Source of the DNA: Gillisia sp. UBA3175
GTDB taxonomy: Bacteria; Bacteroidota; Bacteroidia; Flavobacteriales; Flavobacteriaceae
Length of the DNA stretch: 64,000 nt
Assembly: GCA_002364325.1 (NCBI GenBank)
Contig: DEXV01000006.1
Span: forward strand, 479,468-543,467
Direction of reading: 5' to 3'
Below the pieces are notes generated by a model that did no database searches, had not been told where the DNA came from, and saw only the letters and a list, made by a program, of their open reading frames with translations. The position numbers and the translations under genes are program-made. Below are positions 43,453-52,776 of this stretch, piece by piece; position 1 is the stretch's first letter, and each line of letters begins with the position of its first letter.

Positions 43453-45528
43453 TTATTCATTTTCTTGCTGCACTATTTCCACAGAGACACTATTTTTTTC
43501 TTGTCTTGCTTCAAATTCTTGCGTGCCATTATCCAGGAATTCAATAAAATTTTCGATATTCAGATCATAGCCTTTTGGCGTACTTAATAACGAGCCCTTA
43601 GTATCTACCAGTGTATAATAAGGCTGGGCATTGGCGTTTAGTTTCTGGATCATAAAATCCAAATTCTGTTTCCCAATTGTTTTTTTTATTTTTCCATCAT
43701 AATCGGAGATATACCATTCAGATTCTGGTAATTCCGTTTTCTCATCTACATACAAAGCAACAACAACATAATCTTCTTTCAACCTTTTCAGCACCCTTGG
43801 ATCACTCCAAACAGTAGCTTCCATTTCTCTACAATTCACACACCCGTGTCCTGTAAAGTCAATAAACAAAGGTTTGTTTTGTTTTTCAGCACATTCCAAT
43901 GCCTGTTCATAATTAAAATATCCCTTGATATTATGCGGCAGCTCTAATAAATCTCCATATTTCGGAGATTCGCAATCTGAGAAATTATTATCGCTTAATC
44001 CCAGCGGTTCTGGTCCTGACGAAAGCATATTAAAACTCTGACTCCCCAACGGTGGCAAATAGCCGGCTAATGGCTTTAGAGAAGCTCCAAACAATCCGGG
44101 AATCAAATAGACCACGAAGCTAAAAACCAGTATGGCCGATATGACCCTGCCTACTGAAGCACTCTCCGTTTTCTTTTCATGAGGAAATTGAATTTTACCT
44201 AATAAGTAAAATCCTAGAAATGCAAAAATTACAATCCAAAGAGCTAAGTATATATCGCGATCTAGAAAATCCCAATGATACACCTGATCTACTATACTTA
44301 AAAATTTTAGAGCTAATGCCAGTTCTACAAAACCTAGCACCACTTTAACGGTATTAAGCCAGCTTCCACTTTTCGGCAAAGATTTTAACCACTGCGGAAA
44401 AATGGCTAATAATGTAAAGGGAAGTGCAAAAGCTAACGAGAAGCCCAACATTCCTACTAATGGTTTGATGGTTTCTCCATTAGCAGCTTGTAATAAAATT
44501 GTGCCTGCAATAGGACCGGTACAACTAAAACCAACCAATACCAAGGTAAAGGCCATAAAGAAAATTCCTAAAAGACCCCCTTTATTAGATTGAGCATCTA
44601 TTTTATTTACAAAAGAGTTTGGCAGACGAATCTCAAATAAACCAAAAAAAGACAATGCAAATAATAGAAAGATTGCAAAGAAGAATAGATTAGGAAGCCA
44701 ATGGGTACTAAGAAAATTAGCGAAGTCTGCTCCAAAAAACAGAGAGAAAACTGTCCCTATTAGCGTATAAATAAGAATAATCGAAAAGCCATATAATAGG
44801 GCATGACTAATTCCTTTCGCACGAGTACCACTAGACTTGGTGAAATAAGTAACCGTCATGGGAATCATGGGGAAAACACAAGGGGTTAGCAAAGCCGCCA
44901 GTCCCGCTCCAAAAGAGAGCAGAAAAAAGGTGAGGAGGAAAGCGCCGCCTTCCTCCTTCTCCTCAACTTTAAACTCATTTTTAAAAGATTTCAAATCCTT
45001 GGTAGCTTTACCGCCAGCGGCTTTATCTGTCTTTGCATTTTGGGCCACTTCCAATTTTTCATTCCCATTCCATGCCAACTCTGTTTCAAAAGGAATACAC
45101 TGACCCGTTACATCTGAACAAATCTGATAAGTAGCTACAGCTTTAATTACCGGGTTGTTTTTAAGAAGCTTAACACTTTGTTGAAATTCAGCCGTACCTA
45201 TGAAATAGGTGTATTCACCCTCCCATAAATCATCATACTTTTCTTTTGAACCTATTGGGATTAGATCCCCTAAAATTGCATAATCTGTATTTTCCTGAAA
45301 ATCAATTTCTGTAAGCATTGGCCCCAGATCGGGATCAAAGTCACTGGAATATAAATACCAATCCCTAGGGATTTCAGCCTTAAAGCTAATTACCAACGTA
45401 TCCCCTATTTTGGGGTTTTCTTTATCTACTGAAACCTCCCAGTTTGGTGGTTCCATTACCTGCCCAAATGTTGAAATTGAAGCGACAGTAGTTATAAAGA
45501 ATAGGATAATAAATTTTATAGATCTCAT
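43453..45528 (-). CDS. dsbD: DsbD-family thiol:disulfide interchange protein
   Basis: 691 residues. Signal peptide, then an N-terminal periplasmic DsbD-alpha-like domain with 'CSDVTGQCIPFE' (about 136-147). A CcdA-like membrane core of eight or nine helices has cysteines in 'LLTPCVFPMIPM' and 'VGFSCTGPIAG'. A C-terminal thioredoxin domain carries 'FTGHGCVNCREME' (about 560-572). It carries reducing power from the cytoplasm to the periplasm, here probably for sulfur-carrying periplasmic proteins or cytochrome c maturation. It lies between the TlpA and SoxB-like genes on the same strand. Confidence 0.92.
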   Translation of the reverse strand: MRSIKFIILFFITTVASISTFGQVMEPPNWEVSVDKENPKIGDTLVISFKAEIPRDWYLYSSDFDPDLGPMLTEIDFQENTDYAILGDLIPIGSKEKYDDLWEGEYTYFIGTAEFQQSVKLLKNNPVIKAVATYQICSDVTGQCIPFETELAWNGNEKLEVAQNAKTDKAAGGKATKDLKSFKNEFKVEEKEEGGAFLLTFFLLSFGAGLAALLTPCVFPMIPMTVTYFTKSSGTRAKGISHALLYGFSIILIYTLIGTVFSLFFGADFANFLSTHWLPNLFFFAIFLLFALSFFGLFEIRLPNSFVNKIDAQSNKGGLLGIFFMAFTLVLVGFSCTGPIAGTILLQAANGETIKPLVGMLGFSLAFALPFTLLAIFPQWLKSLPKSGSWLNTVKVVLGFVELALALKFLSIVDQVYHWDFLDRDIYLALWIVIFAFLGFYLLGKIQFPHEKKTESASVGRVISAILVFSFVVYLIPGLFGASLKPLAGYLPPLGSQSFNMLSSGPEPLGLSDNNFSDCESPKYGDLLELPHNIKGYFNYEQALECAEKQNKPLFIDFTGHGCVNCREMEATVWSDPRVLKRLKEDYVVVALYVDEKTELPESEWYISDYDGKIKKTIGKQNLDFMIQKLNANAQPYYTLVDTKGSLLSTPKGYDLNIENFIEFLDNGTQEFEARQEKNSVSVEIVQQENE

Positions 45529-45580
45529 AAAAGGGATTTTAAATAAATATTAAAACAAATTGTAAATAACAATCTGTTAC

Positions 45581-46174
45581 TTATTTGAGATTATTTAAAA
45601 ACCCTTTAAATTCTTCACTATCATAGTCCCCCATGCCTTTATGAGTCAAAGCCAAATTTCCTTCGGCATCTATTATATAGGTGGTAGGGATCGCCTGTGA
45701 TGCATAAAGGCATGGTAGACTCCCTGCCAGTTTATACACTTCAAAATCATAGCCTTTACTTTTATTGTAATCAATCGCTTTTTGAAAATCATTATCCACT
45801 GAAAGCATAATAAAAGCAACATCCTCAGCTTTTGTATCATTGTACAAATTATTTATCCCAGGCATTTCTGCCACACACGGAGGGCACCAAGTTGCCCAAA
45901 TATTAAAGAAGATCACTTTACCTCGAAGTTCTTCCATTTCCACAAGTTCCCCTTTAGAGTTAATAAGGCTCATATTAAAGTCGGCTTTAATTTTTTTAGA
46001 ATTATCTGTGGTTGGCGCTTTGGCTTCTACATCTGGATCCATTAAACCTGTTTTTAATATCCCTCGTTGTACGAAGCCGAAAACTTCAGTATGCAAACCG
46101 GTTAAAAATAGTGTTAGAATGATAGTTCCTGTGATACCATATTCTATGAGATTTTTTTTTGCTTTTTTATTCAT
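45581..46174 (-). CDS. TlpA-family thioredoxin
   Basis: 197 residues: N-terminal membrane anchor (about 10-28, 'EYGITGTIILTLFLTGLHT'), then a thioredoxin fold with the active site 'WATWCPPCVAEM' (about 92-103) and the cis-proline segment 'AIPTTYIID'. It is periplasmic and is probably reduced by the DsbD encoded just downstream. Comparable thioredoxins (SoxW) accompany sox genes in other bacteria. Confidence 0.88.
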   Translation of the reverse strand: MNKKAKKNLIEYGITGTIILTLFLTGLHTEVFGFVQRGILKTGLMDPDVEAKAPTTDNSKKIKADFNMSLINSKGELVEMEELRGKVIFFNIWATWCPPCVAEMPGINNLYNDTKAEDVAFIMLSVDNDFQKAIDYNKSKGYDFEVYKLAGSLPCLYASQAIPTTYIIDAEGNLALTHKGMGDYDSEEFKGFLNNLK

Positions 46175-46336
46175 CTTAAAGTTATTTATAGCGAACCCAT
46201 ACGCGCGTTACATGTTATAAAAAACACAGTACGCTGGGATTTTAGCTGAATTATTAATTTTGGATTGGAAGCAGATTACACCCGCTTTCTTGAAAAGAAT
46301 AGAAAGTTCAATTTAGAATTGAACTTAGTTAATAAC

Positions 46337-46687
46337 TTAAGATAATTTAGGAGGAGGAATAAATTTGTAACTATATTCCTTAGTATCGGCAACAATGTGC
46401 CAGAAGTCAATTTTGAAACTTAATTGAATAATATTTTTTTCATCAAGTGGCTCTTCGAATTGAAATACCGAATTACAAAAGGAAAGAAAAGTAATTTGTA
46501 TTCCATCATGAATCTGATTGAATTGTGCATCACCAGATTTCTTATGAGAATTAAAATCACACTTTTTCTTCACATAGCTTATTTCTGAGTCGCTAGCAAT
46601 TTCACCAAGGATATTTGAATCCAAGGCAAATAACTTGCCCACCATAATTAGAACAAGAAATATTGATATGTATGATCTTATATTCAT
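46337..46687 (-). CDS. Small membrane-anchored protein with PPPK end (copy 2)
   Basis: 116 residues from the ATG at 46687. 'ISIFLVLIMVGKLFALDSNI' is followed by a Cys-containing basic stretch and ends 'SYKFIPPPKLS'. It is a paralogue of 29098-29457. It heads the TlpA-DsbD-SoxB-like series on the minus strand, with TGTAAC site 5 just upstream. Function unknown; its repeated first-gene position suggests a shared role, for example a sensor or assembly factor. Confidence 0.6.
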   Translation of the reverse strand: MNIRSYISIFLVLIMVGKLFALDSNILGEIASDSEISYVKKKCDFNSHKKSGDAQFNQIHDGIQITFLSFCNSVFQFEEPLDEKNIIQLSFKIDFWHIVADTKEYSYKFIPPPKLS

Positions 46688-46722
46688 GAAATCCAAAATT
46701 AAAGAAATAAAATAGTTCTCAC

Positions 46723-46738
46723 CGTAACATTTGTTACA
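46723..46738. promoter_or_regulatory. TGTAAC palindrome, site 5
   Basis: CGTAACATTTGTTACA (one arm mismatch), about 36 bp upstream of the PPPK copy 2 start. The region from 46739 to 47183 otherwise shows only a weak inverted repeat (47015-47038) and no gene I trust. Confidence 0.7.
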
Positions 46739-47183
46739 CGTCTTTTCAGACCTTCAATGTTTATAGGCAGTTTTGTTTTGTCTAACGAACTAATAAAAAT
46801 CTCCTTAATTTTCTTATATATAACAAAATTGAAATTTTGTTCAAAAACCACCCCATTAGAGTTCATTTACAACTATACTATTTCTATGTTGGGACTCTTA
46901 CTTTCCAATTCAGGAGTTTTTAGTAGCTTAGAAATTAAAACGGTGCAATTATGCATAACGTAGAAAATTTCCTTATGGTTGATTTATAATATTTTATATA
47001 GGTTAACTTTAGCCTTTTCTTTTATCTATAAAAGAAAATACATGTCCATTTTAAGAAAGACAACGCTGTCCATAGTATCAAGCATCTTTCAGCTTGCCAT
47101 AACCTCTGGTACTTGGTTTAGGAACTAACTCATCTAAAAATAAGAGTATACAAAACTTTCAGGGCTACTATCACTACATGACA

Positions 47184-47600
47184 TTAATGCGGCAATTTAT
47201 GCCTCAATAGACCATATACAAAAGTGCCAAATAAAGCGGCAGCGATAACCACCAATATCGAAATGTAACCGGAACCGGCAAGTACATACATTGGCCCTGG
47301 ACAAGCACCGGCAAGAGCCCATCCCAAACCAAAGATAATACCACCAATCAAATAACGCGGGATACTCATTTCCTTCGGGTTTAATTGCATTTCCTGCCCT
47401 CCCATGGCTTTTATATTTTTTCTTTTAATTATTTGTACGCCCAAAACACCGATTAGCAGAGCCGAACCGATTATACCGTACATATGAAAAGAACCAAATT
47501 CCAACATCTCGTAAATTCTAAACCAGGAAGCTGCTTCCGATTTGTACATGATAATTCCAAAAAAGAAACCGATAAAGACGTAAGTAATATATTTCATCAT
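47184..47600 (-). CDS. YeeE/YedE-family sulfur transporter, second half
   Basis: 138 residues with about four membrane helices and the family motif 'LAGACPGPMYVLAGSG' (Cys in GACPG). It begins directly after its partner gene. Together the two genes make the two halves of a YeeE/TsuA-type protein, which imports thiosulfate or other sulfur species through conserved cysteines. Confidence 0.85.
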   Translation of the reverse strand: MMKYITYVFIGFFFGIIMYKSEAASWFRIYEMLEFGSFHMYGIIGSALLIGVLGVQIIKRKNIKAMGGQEMQLNPKEMSIPRYLIGGIIFGLGWALAGACPGPMYVLAGSGYISILVVIAAALFGTFVYGLLRHKLPH

Positions 47601-48158
47601 TTAAAATATTAATGGGTAAAGCAAATGGATCATTATGAGTCCACCAATAAAAAAGCCTATCACAGCAATTAGTGAAGGGAGTTGCAGGTTGCTCAATCCA
47701 GAAATCGCATGTCCTGAAGTACAACCACCAGCATATCGAGCACCAAATCCCACCATAAAACCTCCTGCGATTAGCACAAAAAGAACCAATGGGTTACCAA
47801 GATTTTCTAAGGCAAATATTTCCGTAGGCATATAAGCTTCCCCAGCACTATTTATTCCATATTCAGTGCTTAATTTATTGGCTACTTGCTCATTTATTTC
47901 CACCGTGTTACTAGATAGATAAGTTGATGCAAAAAAACCGCCCAAAATAGCACCTAGTACGACCATAAGGTTCCAACGCTCTTTTTTCCAATCAAATTTG
48001 AAGAAGTCAGCTGCTTTGCCAGCACCTCCAATACTGCACATGGTGCGCAGGTTAGATGACATTCCAAATTGTTTTCCTGTATAAAGCAGTACAAACATAA
48101 TTACTGCAATGAGAGGGCCAGAGAAATACCAAGGCCAAGGTTCATAAATCCATTCCAT
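47601..48158 (-). CDS. YeeE/YedE-family sulfur transporter, first half
   Basis: 185 residues with about five helices and the motif 'RYAGGCTSGHAISGLSNLQ' (Cys in GGCTSGH), typical of YeeE/YedE. The split two-gene form is common in Bacteroidota. TGTAAC site 6 lies about 45 bp upstream. Probable sulfur (thiosulfate) uptake or export with the following gene. Confidence 0.87.
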   Translation of the reverse strand: MEWIYEPWPWYFSGPLIAVIMFVLLYTGKQFGMSSNLRTMCSIGGAGKAADFFKFDWKKERWNLMVVLGAILGGFFASTYLSSNTVEINEQVANKLSTEYGINSAGEAYMPTEIFALENLGNPLVLFVLIAGGFMVGFGARYAGGCTSGHAISGLSNLQLPSLIAVIGFFIGGLIMIHLLYPLIF

Positions 48159-48203
48159 TTTATATAATTTTATGCGAATATATTGAATAGTCAGTGTTAT
48201 ATC

Positions 48204-48219
48204 GGTAACCTTTGTTACA
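48204..48219. promoter_or_regulatory. TGTAAC palindrome, site 6
   Basis: GGTAACCTTTGTTACA (one arm mismatch), about 45 bp upstream of the first YeeE gene. Confidence 0.7.
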
Positions 48220-48290
48220 AACCAAATAAGAGCTCATCTAAGTTTAAATACATCAGTATCTTAAAATAAAAAAATAGCAATTTTTTCAGG

Positions 48291-49508
48291 TTAGACCTTC
48301 GCAAAAATCTTTTCAACAGGCATTCGCAGTTTAATTATTACAGCTGAAGACAACGTTATAAACCCGATTATAATAATTGCAGCCGAAACACCAAGCGAAT
48401 CTGCTATTATTCCAGACATTATCGCACCAATAGCATAACCCGAATCACGCCAAAATCTAAAAGCTCCAATACTTTCCGCGCGTTGGACTGGATTTGTTGA
48501 CGCTGCGATAACAGATAAGAATGTAGGATAAACTAATGCTGTGCCCATTCCTAATGTAAACGCAATGGTAACTAAGAAAATAAAATTATCTGAAAAGGGA
48601 AATAATAAAATAGCAATTCCCTGCAATAACATTCCCCAAAAAAGTAAAGCCTTTTTTGAATAAACATCAGCCATTCTACCGGTGAACAATTGACCTATTC
48701 CCCATACTGTTGGGTAAACTGCCGCAATTATACCAATTTCCTGAGCATCATAGTTTATATTTAATAGCATAACAGGCAACAATCCCCATATCATCCCATC
48801 GTTTAAATTATTAACCAATCCAGCCTGGGTAACCGAACTTAAAGTTTTATTTTTAAATGTAGTGTCCAGAAATATATTTTGTAATGAAGAAGTATCATTG
48901 ACTTCTTTCTCTATTGTTACAAAACTTCGGGTATCTTTTATGAAAAGATAACTTATTATTAATCCCACCACAGAAATCCCAATACCAATGTAAAAAGGAT
49001 AGGGTGTAATACCATAGACATTAGCTATGTATCCAGACAGAAATGCCACTACACCTACTGCGAGGTAACCTGAAAATTCATTTAGACCCATAGCCAGACC
49101 ACGATTCTTTACTCCTACCAGATCAATTTTCATTACCACCGTACTGCTCCATGTTAAACCCTGGTTAATACCCAGTAAAACATTGGCAAAGATCACCCAG
49201 TTCCAACTGGACGCGTTCATTAAAATAAAAGGAATGGGAATGGCGAAAAGCCATCCAACAATCAACAATCTTTTTCTCCCAAACCTATTGGCAAACCTGC
49301 CGGCAAATAAATTAGTAACGGCCTTGGTAATTCCAAAGGCCGTTATGAATGAAAGAATTGCAATGTTGGATTCTATGCCAAAAATCTCCTTAGCATATTG
49401 GGGGAAAATACTCCTCTCCAACCCCACCATTCCGCCAACAAAAGCATTTATTAAAACCAGCAAAGAAAACTGTTTCCAGTTTTCCTTTAAACCTAGTTTT
49501 ACATCCAT
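48291..49508 (-). CDS. MFS transporter in the persulfide dioxygenase operon
   Basis: 405 residues, about 12 membrane helices, with the MFS motif 'NLFAGRFANRFGRKRLLIVG' in loop 2-3 and 'LFTGRMADVYSKKALLFWG' in the second half. The start 'LVGLERSIFPQYAKEIFGI' is typical of a Bacteroidota MFS group found with rhodanese genes. It begins at the last base of the persulfide dioxygenase gene. It may export sulfite or a sulfur product; this is inference. Confidence 0.85.
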   Translation of the reverse strand: MDVKLGLKENWKQFSLLVLINAFVGGMVGLERSIFPQYAKEIFGIESNIAILSFITAFGITKAVTNLFAGRFANRFGRKRLLIVGWLFAIPIPFILMNASSWNWVIFANVLLGINQGLTWSSTVVMKIDLVGVKNRGLAMGLNEFSGYLAVGVVAFLSGYIANVYGITPYPFYIGIGISVVGLIISYLFIKDTRSFVTIEKEVNDTSSLQNIFLDTTFKNKTLSSVTQAGLVNNLNDGMIWGLLPVMLLNINYDAQEIGIIAAVYPTVWGIGQLFTGRMADVYSKKALLFWGMLLQGIAILLFPFSDNFIFLVTIAFTLGMGTALVYPTFLSVIAASTNPVQRAESIGAFRFWRDSGYAIGAIMSGIIADSLGVSAAIIIIGFITLSSAVIIKLRMPVEKIFAKV

Positions 49509-50848
49509 TAGGACTTATACTTTTTTATATCCTCACTTAAATCATAAACGGGTACTTTATCTATTTCGCTTTCTAAAATACTACTTCCCGCAGCACTACG
49601 ATAACCCCCTGCACAGTGCACTACCATGGGCTTATCTTTTGGAAGCTCATCTATCCTTTTTCGTAACTCATTTAGTGGAATATTATGGGCATTTTCAAAG
49701 ATTTTACCCTCTAAAACTTCACTGGCATTACGAATGTCTATTATCGTATATTTCTCTTTGTCCTTGTCAAAACTTAGTAAATCAAACGCTTCTGAAGAAT
49801 TGGAAATCTTTTCAGATAAGGTAAAAATTCCTTTCAATTGTTTTTCATAACCAATTTTAGCGACCCTTTCAAGAATTTCATCAAAATTATCGATCCCCTC
49901 AAGTACTAAGTTAAATTGTTCATTTGGTTCAATAATAGCCCCAAGCCAAGTTTCAAATTTATCATTCTCTCCTCGTGCCATGATATTAATGCTATTGGGC
50001 AGATGGTCTTTTTTAAAAAGCTGCTCATCCCTAGTATCTACTATAAGCAATTCATTATCAATATCATTCACATTTAATTTAAATGGTATACTATATTTGG
50101 CAGATTGAATATTATCTGCACCTTCACGGTTTAGATCCACATCAAAACCAAAATAAGATGGGATAAATGGTTGGTCCTTTAAGATTTCTGAAACAAATTC
50201 TTCTTCAGTTTGATCTTTAAATGCCCAGTTGCCTATACGTTCATTACCCAAGGTACTGCTATCGGCATCACTCATATTTTTTCCGCATAAAGAACCTGCA
50301 CCGTGGGCTGGATAAACTTTAGCGTCGTTAGGAAGATCTTTAAATTTATTTTGAATAGAATTGTACATCATTTTGGCAAGCTCTTTCCTTTTTGACTTCA
50401 TATTCCCTGCATTTTCCCTTAAATCTGGACGACCTACATCTCCAATAAATAACGTGTCCCCGGTAAATAAGACATGTTCATCATTTTCAAAAGCATGAAA
50501 AGTTAAGCTATCTGGGGAATGGCCTGGGGTAAATATAGGGTTGATGGTTACATTTCCTACTTTGACACTATCTCCTTCATCAAAACTTCGATGCGGATAA
50601 TTCACCCCTACTTTTTCACTAATATAAATGGTTGCACCAGTTTCCTTGCTTATTTGAAGGTGACCACTCACAAAATCTGCATGCGGGTGAGTTTCAAAAA
50701 CTGCTGTTATTTTAGCATTTTCCTCTTCGGCATATTTATAATATGGAACAGGGTTCCTACTGGGATCTACAAGTGCCATCTCTCCGTTACTTACCAAAGC
50801 GTAAGAAAAATGAGATAATGGAGCATCTTTAAACTGTTTTATCTTCAT
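49508..50848 (-). CDS. Persulfide dioxygenase-like metallo-hydrolase fused to rhodanese domains
   Basis: 446 residues. The metallo-beta-lactamase domain (about 1-245) has 'FETHPHADFVSGHL', 'FTPGHSPDSL', 'LFTGDTLFIGDVGRPDL' and 'YPAHGAGSLCG', which match persulfide dioxygenases (ETHE1 type: one iron, two His and Asp). Two rhodanese domains follow: the first (about 265-350) lacks the active cysteine and the second (about 365-446) has 'VVHCAGGYRSAAG'. It oxidises glutathione or other persulfide to sulfite, with the rhodanese linking to thiosulfate. TGTAAC site 7 lies about 65 bp upstream. Confidence 0.9.
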   Translation of the reverse strand: MKIKQFKDAPLSHFSYALVSNGEMALVDPSRNPVPYYKYAEEENAKITAVFETHPHADFVSGHLQISKETGATIYISEKVGVNYPHRSFDEGDSVKVGNVTINPIFTPGHSPDSLTFHAFENDEHVLFTGDTLFIGDVGRPDLRENAGNMKSKRKELAKMMYNSIQNKFKDLPNDAKVYPAHGAGSLCGKNMSDADSSTLGNERIGNWAFKDQTEEEFVSEILKDQPFIPSYFGFDVDLNREGADNIQSAKYSIPFKLNVNDIDNELLIVDTRDEQLFKKDHLPNSINIMARGENDKFETWLGAIIEPNEQFNLVLEGIDNFDEILERVAKIGYEKQLKGIFTLSEKISNSSEAFDLLSFDKDKEKYTIIDIRNASEVLEGKIFENAHNIPLNELRKRIDELPKDKPMVVHCAGGYRSAAGSSILESEIDKVPVYDLSEDIKKYKS

Positions 50849-50911
50849 AATTATTAATTTTATATTTTCTTATTTTCTTTTGTAAAATTCATCAATGTTA
50901 TTGATTCCTAC

Positions 50912-50927
50912 AGTAACAATTGTTACT
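50912..50927. promoter_or_regulatory. TGTAAC-type palindrome, site 7
   Basis: AGTAACAATTGTTACT, a perfect palindrome differing from the consensus only in its outermost bases, about 65 bp upstream of the persulfide dioxygenase gene. Confidence 0.75.
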
Positions 50928-50945
50928 TACTTAATACATAAGGCA

Positions 50946-51551
50946 TTAGTTTTTCCTTCCCAGCATTTGCAGCACACTACTTTCCCCCTGATGGTATTTC
51001 CCCTCCTGTTGTTCTATTTTTAGCTCTTGCAAATATTCTATATTGAGTCCTTTAAATTCACTCCTTATTTCTTCTTTGGAAAAAAGCATCTTCACATCTT
51101 TAGGCCCACCTGAACTATAATCCAGTTGATTTTTAGAGAAAGCTTCAAAAATCAAAATTCCACCGGGCTTTAAAAATTGTAATAAGCGCTTATGAATAGC
51201 AGGCCTTTCTTCTGCATTAAAATGAGCATAAATTAGTGCGATTGCTTCAAATTTCATGTTGCTCTCAAATTTTTTTGCCGTAGCAACTTGATAATCTATT
51301 TCTACCGCATTCTTACGAGCAAGCTTTAAAGCTTTGTTGTTTCCGGCTCTACTGCTATCAAACGCAGTAACCTGCCATCCCCTTTTTGCAGCAAATACAG
51401 CATTTCGACCCTCACCTTCGGCTGGATGCAGTATAGATGCAGGATCTAATGTTTCTAACTGGTTTTGAAAGAAAATATTTGGATTTTCACCATATGCGTA
51501 ATCTTTATCACCATATCTTTCTTCCCAAAATTCCTTTGAGTTACCTTTCAT
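50946..51551 (-). CDS. Class I SAM-dependent methyltransferase
   Basis: 201 residues. 'FWEERYGDKDYAYGENPNIFF' at the start and motif I 'ILHPAEGEGRNAVFAAKRGWQVTAFDSS' (about 40-67) are typical of a TehB/thiopurine-methyltransferase-like group; 'KPGGILIFEAFSKNQ' is the post-motif strand. It is 15 bp downstream of a rhodanese gene. Such enzymes can methylate thiols, sulfide, tellurite or selenite, which fits the context, but the substrate is not shown. Confidence 0.8.
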   Translation of the reverse strand: MKGNSKEFWEERYGDKDYAYGENPNIFFQNQLETLDPASILHPAEGEGRNAVFAAKRGWQVTAFDSSRAGNNKALKLARKNAVEIDYQVATAKKFESNMKFEAIALIYAHFNAEERPAIHKRLLQFLKPGGILIFEAFSKNQLDYSSGGPKDVKMLFSKEEIRSEFKGLNIEYLQELKIEQQEGKYHQGESSVLQMLGRKN

Positions 51552-51566
51552 CCTTATAGAATAAAA

Positions 51567-51884
51567 TTAATAGCTCGGTTCAAATAGTTTTTCCTCCCAT
51601 TGCAAAATACCACCTTCAAGATTATAAGTATTAAAGCCTTTGGAATCCATTAACTGGCAAGCCTGACCGCTCCGGTTCCCACTACGACAGTATATGTAAT
51701 AATTTTTAGCCTTATTTAATTTCGCAATTTCCTGTTGAAAAAGGATAGGTTCAAGTAGATTGATCAATAACGCATTTGGTATTATACCCTCTTTCCATTC
51801 CTTAGGGGTTCGCACATCAAGGATAATTGCATCTTTATCCTTTTTGATTTTTTGTGCAAAATCTTTATTGTTTAAGTTTTCCAT
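51567..51884 (-). CDS. Single-domain rhodanese
   Basis: 105 residues, cytoplasmic, with 'AIILDVRTPKEWKEGIIPNA' and the active-site loop 'YYIYCRSGNRSGQACQLM' (Cys near residue 68). A sulfane-sulfur carrier. It lies between the TauE gene and the methyltransferase gene on one strand, with short gaps. Confidence 0.9.
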   Translation of the reverse strand: MENLNNKDFAQKIKKDKDAIILDVRTPKEWKEGIIPNALLINLLEPILFQQEIAKLNKAKNYYIYCRSGNRSGQACQLMDSKGFNTYNLEGGILQWEEKLFEPSY

Positions 51885-51908
51885 TTTCTTTAAAATTTAA
51901 ATTATTTC

Positions 51909-52724
51909 TTAATTTTTGACAAAAAATTCCATGTAAAAAATAAATCCGGCCATAAGAAATATAAAGTAACCGAAACCTTTTTTTAGACGTTCGCCGTTGA
52001 TGTAATTACTTAAGTAGGATCCTAGAAAAATACCTATAAAAGAAAGGCTTATAATTACTCCAAGAAAGGTCCAGTCAACCTCCATAGTCAATGCGTCTCC
52101 AAGAAAGAACCCTAACAAGGATTTAAAGGCTATAATAATTAGCGAAGTTCCAACCGCAGTCTTCATTTCAATATTAGCCAAAATTACCAGCGCCGGGATG
52201 ATTAGAAATCCGCCTCCCGCTCCAATCATTCCAGTAATTGCACCAACGATGAGACCTTCAGCCAAAATGAGCGGATAATTATACTTAACCTGTTTCTCTG
52301 AATTGTTTTGATCATCTTTACTTTTTTTACGTAACATGGAAAAAGCAGCTGGTATCATTAGCACTGCAAATAACCCAAACATGGCCATTCTTCTAGTAAA
52401 TTCAAAGTCCTGAATATAAAATAAGGTTTCCGGTAATGCCGGAACTACATAATGCCTCACCACAGTTACACCTATTATAGCTGGTATCCCGAAAATTATC
52501 GCAGTTTTCCAGTCCACATAACCTTTATAATGTTGTTGAATACCACCTACTAGGGCACTAGCTCCAACTATAAACAATGAGTAAGCCGTAGCTACCCTCT
52601 CACCCATGGAGAATAAATATGCCAGTACTGGCACGGCAAGAATAGATCCTCCTCCTCCTATTAAGCCAAGTGATATTCCAATTATGATCGCACTTATATA
52701 ACCAAATATCTCAAGTAATTCCAT
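51909..52724 (-). CDS. TauE/SafE (DUF81) sulfite exporter family protein
   Basis: 271 residues with about eight membrane helices in two repeats. The glycine-rich starts of each repeat are clear: 'IIIGISLGLIGGGGSILAVP' and 'IVGAITGMIGAGGGFLIIPA'. The family exports sulfite, sulfoacetate and related anions. It is the first gene of the TauE-rhodanese-methyltransferase operon. Confidence 0.9.
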   Translation of the reverse strand: MELLEIFGYISAIIIGISLGLIGGGGSILAVPVLAYLFSMGERVATAYSLFIVGASALVGGIQQHYKGYVDWKTAIIFGIPAIIGVTVVRHYVVPALPETLFYIQDFEFTRRMAMFGLFAVLMIPAAFSMLRKKSKDDQNNSEKQVKYNYPLILAEGLIVGAITGMIGAGGGFLIIPALVILANIEMKTAVGTSLIIIAFKSLLGFFLGDALTMEVDWTFLGVIISLSFIGIFLGSYLSNYINGERLKKGFGYFIFLMAGFIFYMEFFVKN

Positions 52725-52776
52725 CTATTAGTTTTTTAAATTCAAGACAAAATTAGATTTATGTAATGGGATCTAC

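Noticed and set aside
46757..46963. 68-codon plus-strand frame near TGTAAC site 5
   Set aside because: AT-rich hydrophobic chance-like sequence without a domain or conserved context.
47015..47038. TTTTCTTTTAT/ATAAAAGAAAA as a terminator
   Set aside because: Very AT-rich, weak stem, and no gene ends close enough to need it.
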